Assembly (NCBI GenBank): GCA_009760855.2 | Contig: WPIO01000074.1 | Span: 1,747,001-1,811,000 of the forward strand | Direction of reading: 5' to 3' | Source: Cristatella mucedo | Lineage: Eukaryota; Bryozoa; Phylactolaemata; Cristatellidae | DNA: 64,000 nt | Shown here: positions 22,233 through 33,136 of the stretch, piece after piece | Layout: every line of letters begins with the position of its first letter | Position numbering within the stretch: position 1 is the first letter of the stretch | Made by a program: the position numbers and the translations under genes | Notes under the pieces: generated by a model | What the model was told of the DNA's origin: nothing | Seen by the model: only the letters and a program-made list of their open reading frames with translations | Databases searched by the model: none

Positions 22233-23510
22233 AGAAAAGTAGTACTTGCTACTTCTTTTTCGACTAGCAAGGCACTGGCGAGTCCGAATAAAAGAGCAGT
22301 GCATTCATGTTTAGTGCTACAGAAGCGCCTTAATTGCCAAACATTAGAAATGCATTTATGCAAATGAATTTTACTGTGCGTACATATAGTGAGCCCGCTT
22401 TCGACATCGCTTGAGTCCGTTTCTTTAAAAATAAAAACTTACGACAAAAATGGCGTCTTAGTTACTAAAACTCATTTTAAGATAGCAAATAATGGCGCGT
22501 AGTGACACTATAAACTAGCGAACAGCTTCCTTGCTTGAACTTCTACATCTGGATATTAACTTACAGAAAAACTTGAAAAGCAAGTGGCCGTGGAAAAGTA
22601 AGCAATTAAAACGCCTTTAAGGGAAGAGGTGTCAAAAAAGGTTGTTACCCAGTCGTAAGTTACTAAGGAACCGTTCTCATTCACACTGTTAAGAATTATG
22701 ACAATTCCCACAAACGCCAGTACCAATCAAACAATATTTTAAATAGCCGAAAAAGAGGTGCTTGCCGGTGACAATGAATAGGCTGATCCCTTTTCTGACT
22801 TTCTCCGTTGGGACTAGCCAAGGGCCTGGCAAATTAGGTCGCCAATGCACAAGCGGAACTCATGTGTTCGTTGATTGGCACTCTGCCCATGCACCGGTCT
22901 TTCTTCGGCCTCGCTCAGGTGTCATTATTACCGGCTTAAGTCGAGAGTCGTTCGTGCAGCCGAAATCAATCTCCGAGAAGAGACTGTCTCCGAGCTTCAG
23001 TCACTACGTCTCTTGGGCTGCTGCAGCTGCTCAGTCGGCAGAATCAGAATTTAAACCCTCCCTCACTACACCCGAAGGCACGTCCTTCCTGGTCTACGCC
23101 CCCACACTACTGATCACTTGTTTTAATGTAGCTATTGAATGAGCTAATTGGTGAGGCTCGGGTCGTCACGTGCTGCTAACCGTCGTGCTCAGCCGGCCGG
23201 CCGTCCTACGAAATGCTGGTTTCCGTGCGGTTGTTTCGACGGAGCATTAACCAAGATTTGCTCGATAAGGACTGAAAATCTCCAGCTTGCCATTGCGAAA
23301 TGAGCTTAAGGAAAGGCCGAATAAAAGCCAGCCTAGAGATGACCTGTCTATCCGAGCTCGTCCAGTGAGGAATGTGCAGTTCGGTTAGCTGAGCAGTTGC
23401 ATTACTGCAAAGCCGTACAGTCCTCCTTCGGTCTACCCTCAGCAGCTTATTGAGTGCAGTCTGGAATGTTCGTGTGCAGTCTGGCAATTTCGCTTATCAA
23501 CGAGCACTTG

Positions 23511-23725
23511 CACCCACCCACCCACCCACACACACACACCCACCCACACCCCCACACACACACCCACCCACACACCCACACCCCCACATACACACCCACC
23601 CACACACCCACCCACACACCCACCCACACACCCACACACACACCCACACACACACCCACACACACACCCACACACCCACCCACCCCACAGACCCCCCACA
23701 CACACACACCCACACACCCCCCACA

Positions 23726-23764
<39 letters not shown>

Positions 23765-23791
23765 ACCACACACCCCCCCACCCACCCCCCC

Positions 23792-23827
<36 letters not shown>

Positions 23828-23848
23828 ACCCACCCCCCCACACCCCCC

Positions 23849-23906
<58 letters not shown>
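23511..23906. repeat. CA/CCCA/poly-C compound microsatellite
   Basis: ACCCACCC and CACACCCA units, then CA runs, then a C-only core of roughly 30 bases near 23,797-23,827, then a pure CA run to 23,906. Copy B has only a short ACAC/GCGC tract at the equivalent position (about 46,308-46,340), so most expansion followed the duplication. All frames through it are artefacts. Confidence 0.95.
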
Positions 23907-23910
<4 letters not shown>

Positions 23911-23974
23911 AGGATTTTTATCAGCAAACCCTAGGTGGCCTACGCGACCCGATGTTTCAATAATACGACTGGAT

Positions 23975-24123
23975 TCATTTTGTTTGTTTATCAAGTATGA
24001 TATTAATCACTATTCAATAGCATTTCCCTTTCAGAAAATGTGAAGCGCCTACAGAAAGATTGAGTTCTCACAGGGCGCTTTATCAAGTGCATTAATTTTT
24101 ATTGTCAATATTATTATTATTAT
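23975..24123 (+). mobile_element. LINE-2 3' end inserted in copy A only
   Basis: Contains GCATTTCCCTTTCAG, the stem-loop AGCGCCTACAGAAAGATTGA...AGGGCGCT and an ATT-rich tail. In copy B the flanking sequence is continuous (about 46,400-46,415), so this is a post-duplication insertion. Confidence 0.82.
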
Positions 24124-25779
24124 GAGTAATTGCACGTTTGCCACGCTTGTGGTGAGCGTGAGGACAGTGGCACGGATACGCTCTGTCAATGCACGAGTTA
24201 GAGCTTGCACATGTAGGTATATCACGGGGTACGATACATAATCGAGCACGATCGGGGAGTCCAGATATGTGGTCACGCGACGAACTGCAACTGCACACCT
24301 GATTACCTGACTGACGTTTAGAGTCTTTTTTCTGCTGCAGTCGTTCAGACCGACGGCTCATCCTGAGGAAAACGTGAATATCGTTCAGCGTTCGGCAATC
24401 GAGTATCAGTTACACAGATTAGGCACAAACTGCGGCACGGCTTAGTCGCCGAGGGCGGATTCGTCGAGGCCGGACGGGACTAAAGCTGCCGTTTGCAATC
24501 AGGCTCATGGGATGCTTAAAATGTGTTCGTGGGTTGCCGGTGGGTTGGTCAGCTCCTAGTTGAAGCCGTACCTATGGCCGTGCAGGGAATTCGTGTAAGC
24601 GGCACATATCCAGAATAACCACTGGATTGTTGAAAAGTTCACAGCCGTTAAGAAAGAGGCTACAATGACTATTGCAGTGACCACTGCAATGACGTCTATA
24701 CGTTATGCCTAGCAAAATGTCTTCTTTTAGCGCTCTCCAGGCATGTTAGTCCCATTTTTAAGGCTCTCCAGACACATTAGTTCACTGCGGGGTTTTGAAT
24801 AAAAGATAGGGAGACGCATTCGGCAGCTAGTGCATGAAGATAGTAGGCACTCGTCCAGGAAAGAGGTATTTAAACTAGTATTTAACCCTGCTTGAATACT
24901 TGCACCTCCCTTAGGCTATCAACTGCTAAAAAACAGGAGGGCGAGGCAGTTGGGTTAGCTTTTTCAGTCAGGCAATGTCTCGTGGGTATGGGGGCCCACC
25001 AGTACCTTTTTGGTATGGCCACTACCCTCACTTACATGCGATTCAGCACCTCGTCTTACTACACTCACTTTAACAAAAATGGCAGCGATTTAGGAGGCAG
25101 ATCAACATGAGCCCTATGCTAGCATCTTCGAAGCGAAATGCATCCGAGACAGAGGCCAAAAGACTAACCTGGTATTTACGTAACAATGACGGATTAGATG
25201 TTTCTACGCATACGTCATACACTCACAGGGTGACCACACACGCTAGCATATGCACGGTGGTCATTGACAACTAAATGCCTAAAAGAAATCCTTGAGTGCG
25301 ATTTGATAGCTTCTTTGTTTGAAAGTTCTTGGCTCAAATCTTGGGATCTGAGTGCCGAAACAAGTTGTAGATCGTTTAGGACGTTTGCGAAGGATTCGTG
25401 ATTGTTACTATAACCTTTGTAATGTATACTCCAAGTATCACCCTATAACATTAGCTCAAGCCTTTTGAGACTGCGAATAAATTAGGCATAGCCCGTCTGT
25501 CTTGGCTTACCCATAGTAATGCCCAACCTACAATCCGAGACGCAAAACGGACATGGATGTCGGGGGGGGCTTCAATTCGGTGGACTTCGTAGCAACAACG
25601 TCACCTACTCGTAAGAAGCGCACTACATATCGCTGCTGTGGTGCCATCTAGGCCATTATGCCGGGGCCACAGCGTATAGCCCCCCAAGTGGACCCTAGGG
25701 GCAGGGGACGTTACGGCAACTCAATGCTGGTACCGTAGCTTTGCAATACCCCGCTCATTCTGAGATCCCGCGAGATGCA

Positions 25780-26800
25780 CAATGACATCACTCACCTCTC
25801 CAAATGGCGTTGTCTGGACGCGAGGACCAGATTCGAGCTGCGGTGCCTCGTAGGGTGCAGGCTTCCTGCAAGCGTCGCACAAAAACGAGCTGCATCCAAA
25901 GCAGGCGACTACGGAGCGAGCTCGCGCCTCCTCTAAGATCGCCAGGCCAGACTGAGGCGGCAGCTCGGCGCTGGCAGGCGTGGGCCGGAGGAGAGGCCTG
26001 CGTCGAAGGAGCAGCTCGCCGCCGCAGAGCCGGCGTGCCGCCGTACAGCCGATCGGGTGCGCCGTGCACCACTGTACTTACAAGGTCCGGCTCGTCGGCG
26101 TAAATGTATCCGCTGACAGGCTAAGTGATGCTTCGAGAGAATGTCGCTGGATACGAGTAGTGTCCGATAGGCCGACGATGGTAAGCGGCAAGCTCACGCC
26201 GACGGGATGAACTTAGAATACCTCGCCTCAGGAACTATCTGCGGCCAGCCTGCCCGTATTAGGCGCTCGGAATGCGACTGAACTGCTGCGTGCAGAGTGC
26301 TGCGTACTGATATCCCTCCGACTTAATCCGCAGCCGCAGCCTCAGCCGTGCACACTGACAATGGATTGCTGTGGGAGAACAACAGCGAACCGCAAACTGT
26401 TTGCTTTACAATGACAGCGACACGGGCCAGTGATTTTTCTACCGGAAGGTCGCGAGTAGCGGCTCAATACGTTCGGAGGCACGGCCAGCAGAGCTGGGAG
26501 GAAAGACCGAGCGGCCACTTGGCAAGCGCTGTACGTGCCAGAAGCTGTGCCCGTTTCCAATACGAACTCTGTCACTTGGAATTGCCACTGAAAGGCACAC
26601 TATTTGTTACTCGTGGTATTGCCTGGAAGTTGGGCACGCCGCCCCAGCGCAAAGCAGCTACTGAGGCGTCGGCGATACTCTGCGCTCCACGGTCGGCAGT
26701 AAAACAGCGAGCAGCTGCCGCCCACCTCGCATTGCGAGACATGGCCACGGCTGCTTTCTTGGTTGACCACGGCTGAGGCCCTCGGGCGCTAGCCTTGAGT
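25780..26800. other. GC-rich, CpG-rich block in copy A
   Basis: About 1 kb of elevated GC and CpG, matched by 48,130-49,200 in copy B. Some short peptides read alike in both copies (WAGGEACVE), but a 4-base difference upstream shifts the frame, so protein coding is not supported. It could be a former regulatory or transposon GC-rich part. I cannot assign a function. Confidence 0.5.
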
Positions 26801-26896
26801 GAGTCGTTGCCAAAAAATTAGAACTCCCCCCCCCCCGCCATCGAAGCAGCCGAAGATCCGCATCGGAATGAGGTAACCCGGCCGACTGTTGCCGAA

Positions 26897-27290
26897 GCCG
26901 GGGGCCGAAGCCGGGGGCCGAGCCCGGAGGCCGAGCCCGGAGGCCGAGCCCGGAGGCCGAGCCCGGAGGCCGAGCCCGGAGGCCGAGCCCGGAGGCCGAG
27001 CCCGGAGGCCGAGCCCGGAGGCCGAGCCCGGACGCCGAGCCCGGACGCCGAGCCCGGACGCCGAGCCCGGACGCCGAGCCCGGACGCCGAGCCCGGACGC
27101 CGAGCCCGGACGCCGAGCCCGGACGCCGAGCCCGGTACGCCGAGCCCGGTACGCCGAGCCCGGGACGCCGAGCCCGGGACGCCGAGCCCGGGACGCCGAG
27201 CCCGGGACGCCGAGCCCGGGACGCCGAGCCCGGGACGCCGAGCCCGGGACGCCGAACCCGGGACGCCGAACCCGGGACGCCGAAAGAATC
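26897..27290. repeat. GC-rich 13/14-bp minisatellite with ordered variant blocks
   Basis: Units fall in blocks from left to right: GGCCGAGCCCGGA (13 bp), CGCCGAGCCCGGA (13 bp), two of CGCCGAGCCCGGTA (14 bp), then CGCCGAGCCCGGGA (14 bp), ending with CGCCGAACCCGGGA. Each unit contains CpG dinucleotides. There is no array at the equivalent place in copy B (about 49,300). Long frames in several phases on both strands are by-products of a stop-free repeat. Confidence 0.95.
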
Positions 27291-27585
27291 GATTCCCACT
27301 TGGAGTACAGATGGGCCAGGCGAGATGCAAAACATAGCAATGCACTTATAAAGTTTCGATTGCAGTAAACCACTATCGACACTTGGAAAACTTGTGTTCC
27401 TGCGAGAATTTGCAGATTTAAACAATTATATGCGAGAGCAAAAACCGGCTAAAAGGCCGATCAGTAAATGACTACCCGATGTCAGCCACATTGCAGCCGA
27501 TCTCGGGAGTGAACCAAACGTGTGGAACAATCAGTCCTTGGCAGGATCGGGTGTAGTATCATCCTGTTTTTTCACAGTATTGATA

Positions 27586-27807
27586 ATACTAATAAAAAAT
27601 AATAATGATACGTTCATGTATTGCCCTCTTTTCCGGTCACTTTAATTTTTCTGAATTGGAAACACGATCGGTTTCTGCATCGGAAACATGGTTAATGGCA
27701 GTAAGCTCAACGTCGACAAGCATAACGTGGTAAGAGGTGGCATGTGCACGGTTAGCATGCAAACATGGTTACTGGCTGCTCGCACAGTGTCATCAAGCAT
27801 ATGGGCA
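27586..27807 (-). mobile_element. LINE-2 3' end, diverged, at the edge of copy A
   Basis: Starts with an AAT-rich run, then has GTGGCATGTGCACGGTTAGC, ATGCAAACATGGTTACTGG and CGCACAGTGTCATCAAGC, matching the LINE-2 untranslated region. Copy B has the counterpart at 49,615-49,830. The homology of the large duplication ends at its inner edge. Confidence 0.65.
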
Positions 27808-28300
27808 CAAAGGCTTTGCTCTTCTAATAGGTGATAATGTTGTGCGAAAATCACGACTAGGTCAAAATTTAGTTGTCGTTTTCGACATCTGCCTAAATTT
27901 TTAAAGCTTCATTCAGAAGACTGCTTCTACAGCTAGCCATCACGTACCGATCTCTATTCAAGATTAGTAGCTGTCTTCCACAGTGGCGGGCAAAAATGTA
28001 ACTAAAACTTAACGCTAGCTTTGTTTCGGGTTGATTATTGTAATCCCTCTTGGCTGGGATGCCAAATAAAGCAACTAGGTCACTGCAGCTGGCTATGAAT
28101 ATGGCTGCAAGGCTTGTCTTCCAGTCCAAGAGGTTTAAGCACGTGTCTTCTTTGCTAAAAGGAACAAAGATGGCTGCCTGTTGATAAACTAATACAAAGC
28201 AAAGTTCTTACGCTGACCCACAAGGCCCGCCACGGCTTGGCTCCTTCGTACCTAGCTGAATTGCTGCTAAATCAGAAAACTTTTCACCTTAACTGACTCC
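27808..28300 (+). pseudogene. LINE-1 fragment, heavily decayed
   Basis: Matches LINE-1 from the GGCTTTGCTCTTCTAATAGG segment (equivalent to about 11,759 in copy 1) through TTCATTCAGAAGACTGC, CCACAGTGGC and ACGCTGACCCACAAGGCCCG to TACCTAGCTGAATTGCTG. Several stops and indels interrupt it, and it lacks both the catalytic motif and the 3' tail. It abuts the LINE-2 end where the duplication homology stops. Confidence 0.8.
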
Positions 28301-29240
28301 GCTTGGAAAAGCAGACGCTGTCTGACGTGATTAGGATGTAGTTCAAATAGATTGATGTGAGCAGGTGAGTGAGAATCCAAAATTGAAGAGCTGTAACCTT
28401 GCAGTTGATACGCTGGTTGATGGAAATTCAGTGAATTTCAATTGCACGAAACAAAACTTAATAGCAAATATTAAAAGTCTGTGTACACAAAATTTAAAAG
28501 ACAGCCAAGTCTTGATACGGATAACAAATACTGCACGAAAAATAATGCGTTGTGCTTCTACAAATCTTCTAAAGGCACGCAATTTTACACTCAAATTGGT
28601 TGTCCGAGGGACTACAGGTGAGCGAGGCGTGCACAGATCATCAAAGCAGCACGTGCCAGGAATAAAAGTGAACGGAAGCAAAAACTGACAAAAACTGGGG
28701 CGCGAAAAAACCACGGAAGACGTCGAGTCTGTGGCTGAGACTTATGCGAAGCAATTTATTTGAAGGGCTTCGCTGATAAACCGTGAGCGAATTCCGTTGC
28801 AATCCCGTATGTTACATTCTCACCGAGACATAAAGCCTAAACCTCCATAACAAGAGGTGGGCGTGACGTCCGCTCGACCACTACAACTGAACATTGAGTG
28901 TGGTGTCGCTGCTATCTGGGTGACCTCAAAAGGGGCAAAAAAGCTTGCATCAATGCACCACAATATACAGCAAAAGCCAGCAGAGTATCCCTCGTGTAAG
29001 ACATGTCATGCAAGCTGAACTGGTGCCCATGATCGCTACCGAACGGCATGCTGTCATTTCTTTATTTTTATCTGCAGTGCCTAGAGACGGATTTAGCTCG
29101 TCTCGGATGCAAGACCAGGTTCTTCTATTTGACGTACTACGTTTATCCACAACTCTTTAGATGGGCCATCGCAGAGACTGTCCGTTCGAATTGGAAAGTT
29201 TTGCCTCTACATGCCGGACTGTAAATATATCAAAATATAA
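28301..29240. other. Anonymous sequence, no feature seen
   Basis: A 107-codon frame at 28,365-28,688 has ordinary composition but no recognisable motif. Without homology it is not called as a gene. Confidence 0.4.
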
Positions 29241-29385
29241 TTCATTAATCTAGCGCACTGAGAGAACGAATCTGCATTCAGGCACTTTTCATTTGCCGTG
29301 GATTCGAGCCCAAAACCTTGGCCTTCGAATTTACTTTAACCTCGGTCAGGGAGAGCAACTTAACGACTGGGCCAAAACCAGTGCT
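29241..29385 (-). mobile_element. SINE-B copy, inverted
   Basis: The minus strand has a head near GGCCCAGTCGTTAAGTTGCT, GGTTTTGGGCTCGAATCC as the B-box region, and a tail with GTGCCTGAATGCAGATTCG then AGTGCGCTAGATTAATG. Confidence 0.7.
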
Positions 29386-31915
29386 GCACTCCTCAGCTAG
29401 TCTTTGATTTCGAATGTTAAAGAAGCATCGTATTCTGTAGCTCATCTTAACATCCCCTGAACATAAGTTCCATTATGGACGTGATACAATATTTGCATCT
29501 GGAAGTAACGGGAGAAGCAGGTATTATCAGCGGCACGCATCTTGACTCAGCTGTCCTACCTGATTTTTCAGCCTTTAATCATTAACAATTAACTTCAAGC
29601 CAGCGATTGCAGATCCTTTTCTGGAATTAACTGTCGCTCAGAACATCGAAGCTGTAATTACGCGAACGAGCAGGTACCTGCGTCGTCACCTAGAAACGGC
29701 CTTCAAACGCCTGCTTAAATTGGCCAGTGCAAACCGTTTAAAAATCTGCCGATGAGTAAGGCGAACGACAAGGTCCGGCAATCCGGAAGGCGACCTTGAA
29801 CTGTAAGCCACCCGGTGAGCCTTGGCTGTAGCTTGATGAGCTCCATCGAAGAAGTAGTAAGTCAGACGGATAGGAATGAAACTGCATTGCCATGCTATCA
29901 TTCCAAACTGCAAGCATTTCTTTTAAGACCTTCAGCCTGTCCACACTGGACACCTACCACCTAGATACATACGAGGCGTGACCACCTGGCATGAGGCAAA
30001 TTGACAAAGTGAGAGTGCCTCGCGCCAGGAGGGGAAGGGGGTGGCGGCCTCGAAATCTGGCGAAAGGGTAATTTGGAAAGGATTCCAGCGATTGGTCCAG
30101 GAATCTTACGAGGGCAGCTTTACGTGTGCCCATCTGTAGGCTGAACATAGGCGAGGTTCTATGTAAAGTGGGCGACTGAATGAAGACTAGTCACTGGCCT
30201 CAGCTACAAATAATGGTTAGCTCGCCGGCACAACTTCTGGAGCTACTCCTTGCTCAGAGGCGACAAGTCATCATCACATTGGAGACGGACGACTCGACTA
30301 TCGGCTGCAGCTGTAGCCCCAAGTTGCGACTCGCTCCCTCATAAATCCATGTCCCAACCACCACGATAGCGGCGTCAGCACCCACCACAAATTTCAGCGT
30401 CCCATAAACTGGCGGCGGCTGGCTGATCTAGCTGCCGAGAGGGTCATAAACTGGCCAAGGCCTGAATAACACGGCCATAAACGGCAACGAAACAAAAGCC
30501 CAGCTAAGTTGATTTCAAAAGATGTTGGTATACACCCTAGGCTTTTGTGCTTTTGTAAACAGGCTCAAGTGGACAACTTCAATCCTAAGACTAATGGCAG
30601 TTGCGTTCGTTCCGTTGATATAGCAGCCCCAGACGCTTGATGGTTAAAGCTGTTTAATGAAAAACGACCGATATTAATATATACTAGGTTTTAGCATCCC
30701 TGACACTCGGAGCGGCAAAATAGGATTAACATCAACACCCCGTAGGACAACACAGAGAACACGTCGCAAAGAAAGAGAGCATTATCTTACGAACAGCCTG
30801 CTATGCAGCTTCATCTTGGTTTGCCTAAAGTTCTCGAATGTATCGATCGCAGCAGAGTGAGGTCCCGGCTTTAGGTTCTCAAAAGAGGGAAAGGCTACTT
30901 TTCCGACTGACTTGGGGTACGCACGCGTCACGTCTATTCATTGCCAGTGCAAAGCAAACGTTTGTGGAACGCGTGAGCACAGCAAATACTTAGCACGCAT
31001 CGGGGATTTTGCCTCGTGCAGTGTGCTTTCTGTAGCTACGCTCCGAATTTAACGAAGGCAGTGTCAATTGGCATGCTGTACCGCTTAGAAAAGTGATTTG
31101 TACAGTATTCGCTCTCGTAGCTCATGCTTGATAGTGGCGGCGTATTGCATCACCCACCAAAATACACTGGTCAAAACAAGCGTGCTTTCGGCAAAATTAA
31201 CATACGCACAAAAATGTTTTGAAAGTTTGCGTCAGTCACCACCCTTGTCCCAGTACATGTATGCGGGTGGCGAGGGATGGCACAATCGAACTATGAAGGC
31301 AGCTACAGCGTGGCTGCTTTTTTCGCGAGCCGAAACCACTCTGCTCCTTAAGCTTATTACCCTTTCGCGTGAGAGCGAAGCCCTGTGCAATGTTTTCGAT
31401 GAGCTCAGCCTTTGCTAAACTGCCGTCATTAAGTAAACGAGCAAGACAGGTACGTGCTATCGGACAGCTACGAACACCCCCATGGCCTGCAGATAGCCTT
31501 TACAACAAAGCCCCTCCGAATGGTCTCGTCAGTGTACAGGGGCGTGTCAAGCCAGCAGTGCTTCCCTAAAGATGGCAACCGCTCCCGGGGCCAAGCAATA
31601 GTAGACAGACCACCCACTAAGACTTTCAGCAAACTTGGCATGCTCCCAAGTTCTTCTCAGGGCGACCGAGGCAATTACTGGTCAACCAAACAAAGGGACC
31701 ACTAAATTAAGATTGGTAGCCTGGCCTGGCATGCCGTTGTACCAGCTTGTGGATGACGATTAGATGGATTTCGTTCAATAGCCTAACAGCATTGCCCAGC
31801 CTCAACGATCACTTGTGGTGCTCACTGGCAGACCTCGAAAGCTGCTAGCAGCAGCTGAGGAGCCGCAGGTCAAGGCCGTTGCTTGAAGAAGCCTTAGCAG
31901 TGTGCACGCGTCCTT
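29386..31915. other. About 2.5 kb of anonymous sequence
   Basis: No gene, RNA or dispersed repeat recognised. Frames up to 106 codons lack features. This stretch separates the decayed LINE-1 fragment from the minisatellite around the LTR element. Confidence 0.45.
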
Positions 31916-31919
31916 GGTG

Positions 31920-32587
31920 AGGGTGTGTGTGTGCGTGTGTGTGTTTGTGTGTGTGTGTGTGTGTGTGCATGTGTGTGTGCCTGTCTGTGCCTGTCTGTGT
32001 CTGTCTGTGTCTGTCTGTGTCTGTCTGTGTCTGTCTGTGTCTGTCTGTGTCTGTCTGTCTGTGTCTGTCTGTCTGTGTCTGTCTGTCTGTGTCTGTCTGT
32101 CTGTCTGTGTCTGTCTGTCTGTCTGTGTCTGTCTGTTTGTGTCTGTCTGTCTGTGTGTGCCTCTGTGTGTGCCTCTGTGTGTGCCTCTGTGTGTGCCTCT
32201 GTGTGTGCCTCTGTGTGTGCCTCTGTGTGTGCCTCTGTGTGTCTGTGTTTTGTGTCTGTGTTGTGTGTCTGTGTTGTGAGTCTGTCTGTGTTGTGTGTCT
32301 GTCTGTCTTGTGTGTCTGTCTGTCTTGTGTGTCTGTCTGTCTTGTGTGTCTGTCTGTGTTGTGTGTCTGTCTGTGTGTGTGTCTGTGTGTGTCTGTCTGT
32401 GTGTGTGCCTGTCTGTGTGTGTGTCTCTCTGTGTGTGTGTCTGTCTGTGTGTGTGTGTGTGTGTGTCTGTCTGTGTGTTTGTGTGTGTCTGTCTGTCTGT
32501 CTGTGTCTGTCTGTCTGTGTGTGTGTCTGTCTGTCTGTCTGTGTGTGTCTATCTGTCTGTCTGTTTGTGTCTCTGTGTGTGTGTCTG
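31920..32587. repeat. TG/TCTG-rich minisatellite flanking the LTR element on the left
   Basis: A GTGTGT run is followed by TCTGTG units, TCTGTCTG units, then about eight 12-bp GTGTGTGCCTCT units (about 32,152-32,240), then TGTTGTGTGTC and TGTCTTGTGTGTC units, and mixed TGTG up to the LTR. The same 12-bp unit recurs on the far side at 35,744-35,920. Cysteine-rich frames through it are artefacts. Confidence 0.97.
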
Positions 32588-33028
32588 TGTGGAAGAACAC
32601 AATGCTTGCAGCCTGTGAGCACTGGGCGGAGACCTGGCGAGGGCTGTCAGACTACCCATGCAGCCGCAAGCTCACGACCGGTGGATGGGCAGACGATGAC
32701 TCGGCAGTCCTGCCCCAATCCATGCATTGGCTGCATCTGTGGGTACATCAATCTACCACAAACTGTCGCCAGCTGTCGGGCGGGTTCGGAACGAACAATG
32801 GCCCGACGGTGTGAAAAACAGTGCATGCATGGAATATAAGGGTTGTCGGAGGAGTAGAAGGGGAGGGGGAGGGCGAGATCCCTCGACGCCGGCAGCCAGC
32901 CGTCTAGTGTGTGTAGACTGGGCTTGGCTGGCGTTTCGAGAAATGAAGGTGTTGGTGTTGGAGCCAGCAGACTTGTTGCTCGGTCGCCCTACCCAGCCTG
33001 ACGACAGGTCATGTGGAGGGCTGTCACA
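32588..33028 (+). repeat. 5' LTR
   Basis: Begins TGTGGAAGAACACAATG and ends GGGCTGTCACA, so it has TG...CA termini and is 441 bp long. Its first 170 bases recur at 35,199. A TATA-like GGAATATAAGGG lies near 32,831 and may mark the promoter. The primer-binding site follows two bases after its end. Confidence 0.88.
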
Positions 33029-33030
33029 TT

Positions 33031-33048
33031 TGGTGGCAGCGGTAAGAT
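33031..33048 (+). other. Primer-binding site
   Basis: TGGTGGCAGCGG starts two bases after the LTR. TGG is the complement of the universal tRNA 3' CCA, and this motif is common just inside animal Ty3/gypsy LTRs. It would pair with the 3' end of a host tRNA to prime minus-strand synthesis. I do not assign the tRNA species. Confidence 0.8.
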
Positions 33049-33136
33049 TTAGGACGGTCTCTCCACCGGGATCTAAGTGAGTATTAGCTTGCAAAAGCCG
33101 TGCATGCCAACGTGCTCTGGTCTGAAATACCAGGGA

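Noticed and set aside
22762-23142. 126-codon frame in copy A
   Set aside because: The homologous stretch in copy B (about 45,560-45,945) has indels that move the frame, so coding is not conserved.
25804-26103. Possible conserved protein in the GC-rich block (WAGGEACVE in both copies)
   Set aside because: A 4-base insertion in copy B and in-frame stops upstream show the surrounding frame is not conserved. The similarity reflects DNA similarity.
26897-27290. CRISPR-like array
   Set aside because: Contiguous 13-14 bp units without spacers, in a eukaryotic context.
26658-27425. 255-codon minus-strand frame rich in LGVPGSASRARRPG
   Set aside because: A GC minisatellite read through. It is open in several phases on both strands, and the array is absent from copy B.
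28365-28688. 107-codon frame as a host gene
   Set aside because: No recognisable motif or visible neighbouring exon. It lies in decayed repeat surroundings.
31925-32839. Cysteine-rich proteins (CVCVCLSV type) and matching His/Thr-rich frames on the other strand, also at 35,198-36,181, 57,081-57,349 and 61,774-62,070
   Set aside because: They are TG/CA microsatellites read in a phase without stops. Composition is set entirely by the repeat, and opposite strands are open at the same time.
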